A stretch of DNA of 64,000 bases. It comes from Pelomonas sp. Root1237. Its GTDB lineage: Bacteria > Pseudomonadota > Gammaproteobacteria > Burkholderiales > Burkholderiaceae_C. Where the stretch lies: the NCBI RefSeq assembly GCF_001425055.1, contig NZ_LMDK01000017.1, forward strand, positions 383,502 through 447,501. Reading direction: 5' to 3'. Position 1 is the stretch's first letter. Each line of letters begins with the position of its first letter. Under the pieces are notes generated by a model. The model made no database searches, was not told where the DNA came from, and saw only the letters and a list, made by a program, of their open reading frames with translations. Made by a program: the position numbers and the translations under genes. Of the stretch, positions 9,411 through 17,669 are shown in pieces.

Positions 9411-10609
9411 ACGCGCTCGACGATGAGCGCGATGCCCTGCCCGACGCCGATGCACATCGTGCACAGCGCATAGCGGCCGCCCGTCAGCTCGAGCTGGTTG
9501 ATTGCCGTCGTCACCAGGCGTGCGCCGCTGGCACCGAGCGGATGGCCCAGCGCGATGGCGCCGCCGTTGGGGTTCACGCGGGCATCGTCGTCCGCCAGGC
9601 CCAGGTCACGCAGCACGGCCAGGCCTTGGGCGGCAAACGCCTCGTTCAGCTCGATGACGTCCATCTGCGCCAGCGTCAGGCCCGTCAGCGCCATGACCTT
9701 GCGCGTCGCCGGTGCCGGGCCTATGCCCATGATGCGCGGCGCGACGCCGGCCGTGGCCATGCCGACGACGCGGGCGCGAGGCTTGAGGCCGTGGCGCGCA
9801 GCCTCTGCTTCGCTGGCCAGCAGCAGGGCGCAGGCGCCGTCGTTGACGCCGCTCGCATTCCCAGCCGTCACCGATCCGTCGGGCTTGACCACGCCCTTGA
9901 GCTTGGCCAGCGCTTCGATGCTGGTCTCGCGCGGGTGCTCGTCCAGCAGCACGCGCAGCGGGTCGCCCTTCTTCTGCGGCACCTCCACCGGCACGATCTC
10001 CCGCTCGAAGAAGCCGCGCTTCTGCGCCGCGATGGCTTTCATCTGCGAGGCCAGGGCCATGCGGTCCTGGGCCTCGCGCTCGATGCCGAAATCGGCGGCC
10101 ACGTTCTCCGCCGTCTCGGGCATGGCGTCGACGCCGTACTGCGCCTTCATCTGCTTGTTGATGAAGCGCCAGCCGATCGTCGTGTCATAGACGGCGTTGG
10201 CGCGGCTGAAGGCGCTCTCGGCCTTGGGGCTAACAAAGGGCGCGCGGCTCATGCTCTCGACGCCGCCGGCGATCATCAGCCCGGCCTCGCCGGCGCGGAT
10301 GGCGCGCGCGGCGGTGCCGATGGCGTCCAGGCCCGAGCCGCACAGGCGGTTGACCGTGCTGCCAGGCACATCCACCGGCAAGCCGGCCAGCAGCGCGGCC
10401 ATGCGGGCGACGTTGCGGTTGTCCTCGCCAGCCTGGTTGGCACAGCCGTAGATGACATCGGCCACTTGAGCCCAGTCGACATTCGCATTGCGCGCCATCA
10501 GCGCCTTGATCGGCAGCGCCCCGAGGTCATCGGTGCGAATGGAGGACAGCGCGCCGCCATAGCGGCCGAAGGGCGTGCGAATCGCGTCGCAGATGAAGGC
10601 TTGATTCAT
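9407..10609 (-). CDS. paaJ: Acetyl-CoA acyltransferase, 3-oxoadipyl-CoA thiolase type
   Basis: 400 residues from the ATG at 10609 (MNQAFICDAIRTPFGRYGG). It has all thiolase landmarks: the acyl-accepting Cys in NRLCGSGLDAIGT, NEAFAAQG, GGAIALGHPLGASGAR, and the second catalytic Cys in CTMCIGVGQG. The N-terminus and the GWRFINKQMKAQYGVDAMPETAEN segment are typical of the PaaJ/PcaF branch, which cleaves 3-oxoadipyl-CoA to succinyl-CoA and acetyl-CoA. It is the last gene of a three-gene operon and overlaps the dehydrogenase by 4 nt (ATGA). A general acetyl-CoA acetyltransferase role cannot be excluded because no ring-opening paa or pca genes are in view. Confidence 0.88.
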   Translation of the reverse strand: MNQAFICDAIRTPFGRYGGALSSIRTDDLGALPIKALMARNANVDWAQVADVIYGCANQAGEDNRNVARMAALLAGLPVDVPGSTVNRLCGSGLDAIGTAARAIRAGEAGLMIAGGVESMSRAPFVSPKAESAFSRANAVYDTTIGWRFINKQMKAQYGVDAMPETAENVAADFGIEREAQDRMALASQMKAIAAQKRGFFEREIVPVEVPQKKGDPLRVLLDEHPRETSIEALAKLKGVVKPDGSVTAGNASGVNDGACALLLASEAEAARHGLKPRARVVGMATAGVAPRIMGIGPAPATRKVMALTGLTLAQMDVIELNEAFAAQGLAVLRDLGLADDDARVNPNGGAIALGHPLGASGARLVTTAINQLELTGGRYALCTMCIGVGQGIALIVERV

Positions 10610-12018
10610 TTGAGATACGGGCTCACGCGATAGCGCTCGCCGCGATAGTGGTGATCGAGTCGGTTCAGCAGCGCGGCGACCGGTGCCGAGCCCCAGAAGG
10701 CCAGCCATTCGAAGGGCCCGGCCGGATAGTTGACGCCGAGCTTCATCGCCGCATCCGCGCCGGCCTCGTCGCAGACGCCCTGGGCGACGGCATCCGCCGC
10801 CTCGTTGATCAGCATGGCGATGGTGCGCGCGACGACGAGGCCTGGCAGGTCAGCCACGGCGCGCGGCACCAGGCCCAGGCGGGTCAGCCATTCGGCGGTC
10901 TGAGCGTCGCCGGCATAAGCGATGTCGCCGGTCGGCGCCAGTGGCAGATCGAAAACGGCCGTGCCCGGGCCGAAGTCGCGGGCGCGCCGGCCGTCGGTCA
11001 GGCGCAATTGGCGGCCGTCGACGGCCAGGCCGACCCAGTCGCTGTCCAGTTCACGCACGGCCTCGGGCAGATTGGCCACGAAGCGCTCAGCCAGGGCGCC
11101 ACGGCCATGCACAACGAGACGGGCCGCCCGCGGCGGCGCAATGCTGACGGCCGGCAGAGCCGGCGCGCCCTCGGGGTAGCGGTAAAAGCCCCGCCCGCTC
11201 TTGCGGCCGAAGAAGCCGGCGTCGACCAACTCCTGCTGCACCAGCGACGGCGTGAAGCGGCGATCAAAGAAGTTGGCCGCGAAGACAGAGTGGGTCACGG
11301 CGAAGTTGGTGTCATGGCCGATCAGGTCCATCAGCTCGCAGGGCCCCATGCGGAAGCCCGCGGCTCGGAGGACCGCGTCGATGAGCTCGGGCGCCGCAGC
11401 GCGATCCTGCAGCAGCATCAATGTCTCGGCGTAATACGGCCGGGCGATGCGGTTGACGATGAAGCCCGGCGTGGAGCGCGTGTGCACCGCCGTCTTGCCC
11501 CAGCGGCCGGCGAGGTCGAAGACGGCCTGCGCGACCTCGGGCGACGTGCCCAGGCCTGACACCACCTCGACCAGCTTCATCAACGGCACCGGGTTGAAGA
11601 AGTGCATGCCGACGAGGCGCTCGGGCTTTTGCATGCCGCGCGCCAGCGCCGTCACCGAGATGGACGAGGTGTTGGTGGCGATGACGGCCTCGGGCGGCAG
11701 CAGCGCTTCCAGTTCAGCAAACAGCGCGCGCTTGACGTCGAGGTTCTCGACGATGGCCTCGATGACGAGATCGGCCGTTGCCAAGGCCTCGACCGGTGTG
11801 ATGCGCGCCAGCGCCGCCTGCGCGGCATCGGCCGTCAGCCTGCCCTTGGTGACCAGGCCGTCCAGCATGGCCGAGAGCTTGCTCTTGGCGGCCTCGGCGG
11901 CACCGGGGCGGGCGTCGAAGAGCGCCACTTCATGGCCGGCCTGGGCGGCCACCTGGGCAATGCCGGCGCCCATCAGGCCAGCGCCGACGACGAGGACGTG
12001 GGAGTCGTTCAGATTCAT
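10606..12018 (-). CDS. paaH: 3-hydroxyacyl-CoA dehydrogenase (PaaH-like)
   Basis: 470 residues, close to the family's ~475. The N-terminal NAD-binding Rossmann motif is VLVVGAGLMGAGIAQVAAQAG. PERLVGMHFFNPVPLMKLVEVV carries the catalytic His region, and GFIVNRIARPYY leads into the first C-terminal HCDH domain. A second, diverged HCDH domain follows and ends in NYPAGPFEWLAFWG, as in PaaH. It oxidises a 3-hydroxyacyl-CoA (3-hydroxyadipyl-CoA in PaaH) to the 3-oxo form for the downstream thiolase. Both ends overlap their neighbours by 4 nt, so the three enzymes are probably translationally coupled. Confidence 0.87.
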   Translation of the reverse strand: MNLNDSHVLVVGAGLMGAGIAQVAAQAGHEVALFDARPGAAEAAKSKLSAMLDGLVTKGRLTADAAQAALARITPVEALATADLVIEAIVENLDVKRALFAELEALLPPEAVIATNTSSISVTALARGMQKPERLVGMHFFNPVPLMKLVEVVSGLGTSPEVAQAVFDLAGRWGKTAVHTRSTPGFIVNRIARPYYAETLMLLQDRAAAPELIDAVLRAAGFRMGPCELMDLIGHDTNFAVTHSVFAANFFDRRFTPSLVQQELVDAGFFGRKSGRGFYRYPEGAPALPAVSIAPPRAARLVVHGRGALAERFVANLPEAVRELDSDWVGLAVDGRQLRLTDGRRARDFGPGTAVFDLPLAPTGDIAYAGDAQTAEWLTRLGLVPRAVADLPGLVVARTIAMLINEAADAVAQGVCDEAGADAAMKLGVNYPAGPFEWLAFWGSAPVAALLNRLDHHYRGERYRVSPYLK

Positions 12019-12812
12019 TCGGGGGCAGTCCAGTTGGGCTTGCGCTTGCCGAGGAAGGCCGCGAAGCCTTCACGGGCCTCGGCTGTCGTGCGCACACGGG
12101 CAATGGTTTGAGCGGTCAGCTCGCGCACCTCGGCCGTGACCGGGCCGGGCGCCAGGCGTGCATAGAGCTGCTTGATCTCGGCCTGCGCCTGCGGGCCGCA
12201 GGCGAGCAGGTCGGCCACGAGGGCATCGACGGCGGTGTCCAGGCCTTCTGCCGGCACGACGCGCTGCACAAGGCCAACGCGCAGCGCCTCGTCGGCGCCG
12301 ATGCGGCAGGCCATCAGCGCCAGCCGCCGCGCCTCGCGCAGGCCGACGGCATTGACAAGATGCGGGCCGATGACCGCGGGCAGGATGCCCATGCGGGCCT
12401 CGCTGACCGCGAAGCTCGCGGCGTCGGACGCGACGGCCATGTCACAGGCACAGACGAGGCCGACGCCGCCGCCGAGTGCCGCACCCTGCACTCGGGCGAT
12501 GGTCGGCTTCGGGGTCTCGGCAATACGCGCCAGCATGGCGGAGAAGCGGCGGGCATCGGCGAGGTTGTCGTCCTGCGACGCCGCGGCCGCGCGCTGCATC
12601 CACTGCAGGTCCGCGCCGGCGCTGAAATGTTTGCCCGAGCCAGCCAGCACGACGACGCGCACGCCGGCGTCGTCGCCGAGCAGCGCAAAAGCCGCGTCGA
12701 GCTCGGCGATCAGCGTCTCATCGAAGGCATTGAACACGGCCGGCCGGTTCATCGTCAGCAGGGCCACGCCGTCGTCGCGGCGCTGCAATTCAAGGGAGGT
12801 CCAGGAAGGCAT
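12015..12812 (-). CDS. Enoyl-CoA hydratase/isomerase family (methylglutaconyl-CoA hydratase-like)
   Basis: Crotonase-fold enzyme of 265 residues from the ATG at 12812 (MPSWTSLELQRRDDG). The oxyanion-hole segments HFSAGADLQWMQR and VQGAALGGGVGL are present, with FAVSEARMGILPAVIGPHLV beyond. The GADLxWM signature resembles methylglutaconyl-CoA hydratase (LiuC) more than PaaG/PaaF, although the neighbours are PaaH- and PaaJ-like. The exact substrate is therefore open. First gene of the operon. An upstream in-frame start at 12857 would put the perfect palindrome at 12834-12847 inside the coding region, so I prefer 12812; neither start has a strong ribosome-binding site. Confidence 0.8.
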   Translation of the reverse strand: MPSWTSLELQRRDDGVALLTMNRPAVFNAFDETLIAELDAAFALLGDDAGVRVVVLAGSGKHFSAGADLQWMQRAAAASQDDNLADARRFSAMLARIAETPKPTIARVQGAALGGGVGLVCACDMAVASDAASFAVSEARMGILPAVIGPHLVNAVGLREARRLALMACRIGADEALRVGLVQRVVPAEGLDTAVDALVADLLACGPQAQAEIKQLYARLAPGPVTAEVRELTAQTIARVRTTAEAREGFAAFLGKRKPNWTAPE

Positions 12813-12833
12813 GCGGGCATTCTGCACTTTTCC

Positions 12834-12847
12834 CGACCGATCGGTCG
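12834..12847. promoter_or_regulatory. Perfect 14-bp palindrome, probable TetR-type operator
   Basis: CGACCGATCGGTCG reads identically on both strands and lies 22 bp upstream of the hydratase start. Position and form suit a dimeric TetR-family repressor of acyl-CoA or phenylacetyl-CoA catabolism. No TetR gene is in the window, so the binder is inferred. Confidence 0.6.
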
Positions 12848-12928
12848 ACTGTGCCATTCAAGCGCCCCAGTCCGCCGTTCGCCCGCCCACTGCGGCAGGC
12901 GGGGCACGCCGCCTCCTAGACTGCAGCC

Positions 12929-13963
12929 ATGCCTCGCCTCGACGACTACGTCCAATGGTTCTACCCCGGTTCGCGCCGCGTCTTCAAGCCCGAGGAGCTG
13001 GCCCGCGCCGGCTCGCAGCCCTGGCCGTCGGGCATTGACCAGTACGTCTTCGTGAACGTGGTGCTGCTGCTGGCCGCGTTCTCGCATCAGATGTCCAAGG
13101 GCACACGACCGGTGGCGTGGCTCCTGTCGTTGTTCATCACATCCGTCGCAATGGCTGTGGCGCGCGGGCTCTGGCGCAACCCTAGCCGGCGCCGCCTCAA
13201 CATGGCCTGCTACGGTTTTGCAGCGGTCGTCGCCGTGGCCTTCGTCGTGCTGATCAAGACGGGCTGGCGCGAGATGGCCGTCGATCACGCCGCGCTGGCC
13301 GTGGTGGTGATGACCGCCATCCTGTCGGCCTGGTGGGGGTTGACCGTCTACCGCGTCGACCAGATCGAGGCCCGGCTGCGCGAGCTGGCCGACCAGGACG
13401 CCGCGCTGCGCCTGCAGACCCGCCTGGCCGCCGCCCAGATCCAGCCTCATTTCCTGTTCAACACGCTGGCTTCGCTGCAGCATTGGGTGGACACCGGCGA
13501 CGCCCGCGCCGCGCCCTTGCTGCGTGACTTCACAGCCTATCTGCGTGCCACGCTGCCGATGTTCGAGCGCGAGCTGCAGCCGCTGGCCGACGAGGCCGAG
13601 ATGGTGCGTCGCTACCTGACCATCATGCAGGCGCGCCTGGGCGCGCGGCTGGCCTTCAGCATCGACGTGCCAGCCCACCTGGACGCTGAACTTCCACCCG
13701 GCATCGTGCTGACCCTGGTGGAGAACGCCATCGCCCACGGCATCGAGCCGCAGCTGCGCGGCGGCCACCTGGAGATCGCTGCACGCCAGGAGGCCGGCCG
13801 CCTTGTGCTGACCATCAGCGACGACGGCCCCGGCCTCGCGCCCGGCTGGACCGAGAGCATCGGCCTGTCCAACACGCGCCGCCGCCTGGCTGCCGCCTTC
13901 CCCACCGCCACATTGACCTTGGCCGATGCCCATCCCGGCTGCGTCGCCACCCTGACCCTATGA
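12929..13963 (+). CDS. Sensor histidine kinase, LytS/AlgZ (His_kinase) family
   Basis: 344 residues. Four hydrophobic spans in the first ~150 residues (such as YVFVNVVLLLAAF, WLLSLFITSVAMAVA, CYGFAAVVAVAFVVLI and LAVVVMTAILSAWWGL) anchor it in the inner membrane without an obvious periplasmic domain. AAQIQPHFLFNTLASLQHW holds the phospho-accepting His of PF06580, and LVENAIAHGIEP plus SDDGPGLAPG are the ATP-binding N and G boxes. The stop overlaps the next start (ATGA), so it is coupled to the LytTR regulator that follows and is its probable partner. The stimulus is unknown. Confidence 0.92.
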   Translation: MPRLDDYVQWFYPGSRRVFKPEELARAGSQPWPSGIDQYVFVNVVLLLAAFSHQMSKGTRPVAWLLSLFITSVAMAVARGLWRNPSRRRLNMACYGFAAVVAVAFVVLIKTGWREMAVDHAALAVVVMTAILSAWWGLTVYRVDQIEARLRELADQDAALRLQTRLAAAQIQPHFLFNTLASLQHWVDTGDARAAPLLRDFTAYLRATLPMFERELQPLADEAEMVRRYLTIMQARLGARLAFSIDVPAHLDAELPPGIVLTLVENAIAHGIEPQLRGGHLEIAARQEAGRLVLTISDDGPGLAPGWTESIGLSNTRRRLAAAFPTATLTLADAHPGCVATLTL

Positions 13964-14718
13964 ACCCCACGACCGCCCTGATCGCCGACGACGAGGAAGC
14001 CCCGCGCGAGCAGCTGCGCGCGGCGCTCACCCGCCTCTGGCCCGAGCTGGACATCGTCGCTGCCAGCATGAATGGCGCCGAGGCCTGGGACGACTGCCTG
14101 GCCCATGAGCCGGCCATCGCCTTCCTCGACATTCGCATGCCCGGCCTGACCGGTCTGGAGGTGGCGCGCCGCCTGTCGGCGCTGGCCGCACCGCCGCTGA
14201 TCGTCTTCGTGACCGCCTTCGACGACCAGGCCCTGGCGGCCTTCGATGCCGGCGCGGTGGACTATGTGCTCAAGCCCGTGGACGACATGCGCCTGGCCCA
14301 GACCCTCGCCCGCCTGCGTGCCCGCATCGCCCAGCCGGCGCCCGACACGGCGGCCCTGCAGCGCCTGCTGGCTGGTCTCGTGCCGCACAAGCCGGCACCG
14401 CGGCCCATCCAGGCCAGCGTCGGCCGCGAGGTGCAGCTGATACCGCCCGACGAGATCGTCTACTTCGAAGCCGATGCCCGCTATACCCGCGTCGTCCACC
14501 ACGGCGGCGACGCGCTGATCCGCACGCCGCTGCGCGAGCTGCTGACCCAGCTCGACCCCGACCAGTTCTGGCAGATCCACCGCAGCGTGCTGGTCAACAG
14601 CCGCTGCATCGCGCGCGCCATCCGCATCGACGAGGGCAGCATGGTCGTCACGCTGCGCGGCCGCGACGAGAAGCTGCCCGTGTCGCGCCAGTTCCAGGCC
14701 CTCTTCAAGGGCCAGTAA
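13960..14718 (+). CDS. LytTR-family response regulator
   Basis: 252 residues. The receiver domain (about 1-120) has the acidic pair in LIADDEEAPREQ, the phospho-acceptor Asp57 in AFLDIRMPG, and the conserved Lys in YVLKPVDDM. A linker leads to a LytTR DNA-binding domain (about 145-252) with IVYFEADARYTRVV, LLTQLDPDQFWQIHRSVLVN and LPVSRQFQALF. The output is transcriptional control by the non-HTH LytTR fold, as in AlgR. Paired with the overlapping kinase gene. The target genes are not evident. Confidence 0.93.
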   Translation: MNPTTALIADDEEAPREQLRAALTRLWPELDIVAASMNGAEAWDDCLAHEPAIAFLDIRMPGLTGLEVARRLSALAAPPLIVFVTAFDDQALAAFDAGAVDYVLKPVDDMRLAQTLARLRARIAQPAPDTAALQRLLAGLVPHKPAPRPIQASVGREVQLIPPDEIVYFEADARYTRVVHHGGDALIRTPLRELLTQLDPDQFWQIHRSVLVNSRCIARAIRIDEGSMVVTLRGRDEKLPVSRQFQALFKGQ

Positions 14719-14825
14719 GCGCTGTCGCCCGGGCAAACCCTGGGGGAACAGGTCATGTCGAGTCAGACAATCCGCGCCACTCCAGATGCCCCTAGTTCTT
14801 GGGGTCACCCTCCCAGACCGCTGCC

Positions 14826-16544
14826 ATGCCCCTGCCGCTGCCCAACCCGCGCTTCGACCACTTCTACCGCTACGACGAGCTGACGGCCCTGCTGTTCGCC
14901 TACGCCGAAGCCCGCCCCAACCTGGTGTCGGTGCGCTCGATCGGCAAGAGCTACGAGGGCCGCGACATCTGGGTCATCGTCGTCACGAACCTGGCCAGCG
15001 GCATGGACATCGACAAGCCGGCGATGTGGATCGACGGCAATATCCACGCGGCCGAGCTGACCGCGTCGACGACCTGCCTCTACTACGTGCACCACCTGCT
15101 GAAGGAGCACGGCGGCACGTCGGCCGAGGCCCAGCAGATCAACCGCCTGCTGGACACGCGCACCCTCTACATCGTGCCGCGCCTGAACCCCGATGGCGCC
15201 GAGCTGGCCCTGGCCGACCGGCCGCGCCATATTCGCAGCTCGACGCGGCCCTACCCCTACACCGAGGAAGCCGTCGACGGCCTGACCATCGAGGACGTCG
15301 ATGGCGACGGCCGCATCCTGACCATGCGCGTGCCGGACCCCCATGGCGGCTACAAGAAGCACGCGGGCGACCCGCGGCTGATGGTGGCGCGCGAGCCCGG
15401 CGAGCAGGGCGGCGAGTACTACCGCCTCATCCCCGAGGGCTTCATCAAGAACCACGACGGGCTGACGGTCAAGGTCAACGCCGACCGCGAAGGCCTGGAC
15501 CTGAACCGCAACTTCCCCGGCGAATGGCGCCAGGAGTTCCAACAGCTCGGTGCCGGCCCCTACCCGACCAGCGAGCCCGAGGTGCGGGCCATGGTGGACT
15601 TCATCACCCAGCATCCCAACATCGGCGCGGCCATCAGCTATCACACCCACAGCGGCGTCATCCTGCGCCCCTGCGGCACCCGCAGCGACAACGACATGAC
15701 GCCCGAGGACCTGTGGCTGTTCCAGAACTTCTCGGCCCTGGGCGAGAAGCACACGGGCTACCCCGCCGTCAGCATCTACGAGGATTTCCGCTACCACCCC
15801 AAGGACGTCATCACCGGCACCCAGGACTGGGTCTACGAGCACCTGGGCGCGCTGTTCTGGGTCGTCGAGCTGTGGTCGCCAAGCAAGGAGGCCGGCCTCG
15901 AGGTCAAGAAGTTCATCGACTGGTACCGACAGCATCCGGTGGAGGACGACGTCAAGCTGCTGAAGTGGAGCGACGAGCAATGCGGCGGCAAGGCCCATGT
16001 CGAATGGACGCCCTTCCAGCATCCGCAGCTGGGTTCCGTGGAGATCGGCGGCTGGGACAAGATGAACTACTGGCGCAACCCGCCGCCGGCCCTGCGCGAG
16101 CGCGAGGCGGCGCGCTTCCCGGCCTGGATGACGCAGATCGCCATGAGCCTGCCCAAGCTGGAGCTGATCCGCACCGAGGTGCGAGCACTCGGTCCCGACA
16201 TGTGGCGGGTGCGCATGGCCGTGGCCAACGCCGGCTATCTGCCGGCCTATGTGACGCAGCGGGCGCTGGAGCGCAAGGCGGTGCGCGGCGTCATGTTCGA
16301 GATCCACATGCCCAGCGGCGACCCGGCCATCAGCCTCGTCAACGGCAAGGAGCGCATGGAAGGCCCGCAGCTCGAAGGCCACGCGCCCAAGCAGAGCCAG
16401 TTGGCCTTCCTGTTCAACAAGCAGCCCACGGGCGACCGCGCAGTGGCGGAGTGGGTGGTGCGCGCGCCGGTGGGGACGCGGCTGGCGCTTTCGGCGAGTG
16501 CGGAGCGGGCAGGGGTGGTGAGGACGGAGGTGGTGCTGGATTGA
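14826..16544 (+). CDS. M14-family zinc carboxypeptidase
   Basis: 572 residues from the ATG at 14826 (MPLPLPNPRFDHFYRYDEL). His74 and Glu77 of NIHAAEL, the later His of SYHTHSG, and a Glu in FWVVELWSP match the metal ligands and catalytic base of M14 metallocarboxypeptidases. YIVPRLNPDGAEL and DLNRNFPGEW supply the substrate-binding Asn-Arg. No signal peptide is visible, so a cytoplasmic role is likely. The last ~150 residues form an extra C-terminal domain. That domain's final 28 codons are repeated at 17583-17669 with 26 of 28 residues the same. The codons of this gene's own tail shift to G-ending, unlike its body. Confidence 0.9.
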   Translation: MPLPLPNPRFDHFYRYDELTALLFAYAEARPNLVSVRSIGKSYEGRDIWVIVVTNLASGMDIDKPAMWIDGNIHAAELTASTTCLYYVHHLLKEHGGTSAEAQQINRLLDTRTLYIVPRLNPDGAELALADRPRHIRSSTRPYPYTEEAVDGLTIEDVDGDGRILTMRVPDPHGGYKKHAGDPRLMVAREPGEQGGEYYRLIPEGFIKNHDGLTVKVNADREGLDLNRNFPGEWRQEFQQLGAGPYPTSEPEVRAMVDFITQHPNIGAAISYHTHSGVILRPCGTRSDNDMTPEDLWLFQNFSALGEKHTGYPAVSIYEDFRYHPKDVITGTQDWVYEHLGALFWVVELWSPSKEAGLEVKKFIDWYRQHPVEDDVKLLKWSDEQCGGKAHVEWTPFQHPQLGSVEIGGWDKMNYWRNPPPALREREAARFPAWMTQIAMSLPKLELIRTEVRALGPDMWRVRMAVANAGYLPAYVTQRALERKAVRGVMFEIHMPSGDPAISLVNGKERMEGPQLEGHAPKQSQLAFLFNKQPTGDRAVAEWVVRAPVGTRLALSASAERAGVVRTEVVLD

Positions 16545-16701
16545 CGAGAAGTCGCATCCCTGAGACCTTCGCATCACCGGTACATGCGGCGGCCAGTGCG
16601 CTTGCCGAGCGCGGAGAACGTGTCCTCCGCTCAGTTCTGAAATGCCGGCGAGCTCGGCACCGCAACGGCCAATGAAGCAGCAACTTGGGGACGCGCCGAG
16701 C

Positions 16702-17487
16702 TCACTGCCGTTGCCGAATCACCAGCAAGCCCATCAGGCAAGCGCCACAAAAAAGCATTGACGTTGTGCCGGGTTCAGGAACTGGCGCCGCTTGCTGTTC
16801 AGCGTTCGCAAACATGGTTGTGTAAATGGTCTCCTCGCGCGACCACCCGTTTACAAACGTCACCGAGAGCGTCCTAGCTTCGGAAAAGGAAAAGGAGCCG
16901 CCTTCCTCGTCTATTGACTTTTGCAAGACATCTGCCACAGGAAAATTTATCAGGGTCGAGACGTTGATGTATGCGGTGGCGAGAACCGTGTTGTGAAAGG
17001 TCTGGACGCCGGCAACTCCGGAGTTCGCTTGGAGTTTGGCATCCGCCGTAATTTCTAGTTTCGTGTTAGGCGACAGCGTGAATATCGAGTACGCCAACGC
17101 GTTCGCACCTGTCTCGTTAGGAGAATATGCACCTCCGCTGGCGCCAAGGGAAGACGACACGTGGCTTTCAAAACTGAGGCTGGCTAGACTGCTTGTATCG
17201 ATCCGGAATTCCCCAGTTTGACCTTCGCTGATCAAGTTCCTTGAAAAGCTTGCCAAGGGCGCTTGAGTGCTCGCGGTAAGCTGGTCCGTCATGCCAGTGG
17301 GCGTAGTTGCCCAAAGCTTTCCGACCAGCTGGCCGCCAGCCAAAGTTATATACGGCGCGATACCGTCGCCAGGATTGAGGTCGACCAGTGTGAAGTGGAA
17401 ATTGCTCAATGAGGCGCTTACCTGGACGTCTGCTCTGCACGTTAACGCAGCAAACATGACACCGCAGGCCGCGAGTATTTTGTTCAT
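16702..17487 (-). CDS. PEP-CTERM sorting-domain protein, low GC
   Basis: 261 residues from the ATG at 17487, chosen because GGAG lies 6 nt before it. It has an N-terminal signal peptide (MNKILAACGVMFAALTCRA) and a C-terminal PEP-CTERM signal: VPEPGT, a hydrophobic span, then RQRQ. Proteins of this class are exported and processed by an exosortase, often to the surface or biofilm matrix. The central part is beta-rich with many Ser/Thr and Asn, and has no recognised enzymatic motif. One line I counted is 50% GC against clearly higher values around it. The gene sits between the carboxypeptidase and an orphan copy of the carboxypeptidase tail, which suggests an inserted cassette. Confidence 0.85.
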   Translation of the reverse strand: MNKILAACGVMFAALTCRADVQVSASLSNFHFTLVDLNPGDGIAPYITLAGGQLVGKLWATTPTGMTDQLTASTQAPLASFSRNLISEGQTGEFRIDTSSLASLSFESHVSSSLGASGGAYSPNETGANALAYSIFTLSPNTKLEITADAKLQANSGVAGVQTFHNTVLATAYINVSTLINFPVADVLQKSIDEEGGSFSFSEARTLSVTFVNGWSREETIYTTMFANAEQQAAPVPEPGTTSMLFCGACLMGLLVIRQRQ

Positions 17488-17500
17488 TTGAAGCTCCATT

Positions 17501-17520
17501 CAGCACCGGTAGTGGTGCTG
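17501..17520. promoter_or_regulatory. Inverted repeat upstream of the PEP-CTERM gene
   Basis: CAGCACC and GGTGCTG are perfect inverted arms around a 6-nt loop, just upstream of the ribosome-binding site of the PEP-CTERM gene. They could be an operator or a leader hairpin. Confidence 0.4.
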
Positions 17521-17576
17521 TCGGACATTAGCGAGCTTTGGCTACCAGACGTACCCCTAGGGCGAGCCGGTCAAGC

Positions 17577-17669
17577 GAACTGGTGCGGGCACCGGTCGGG
17601 ACGCGGCTGGCGCTGTCGGCCAGTGCCGAACGCGCCGGCATCATCCGGACCGAGGTCGTGCTGGACTAA
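17577..17669 (+). pseudogene. Orphan C-terminal fragment of an M14 carboxypeptidase
   Basis: Read in frame from 17583, these bases encode VRAPVGTRLALSASAERAG and then a tail ending EVVLD and a TAA stop. This is the same 28-residue end as the complete carboxypeptidase gene at 16458-16544, with only two Val-to-Ile changes. By my count 19 of 87 bases differ, nearly all at third positions, so it comes from a gene that was under selection and not from a recent copy. There is no start codon or upstream body. It overlaps the end of the LacI gene by 4 nt. Confidence 0.8.
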
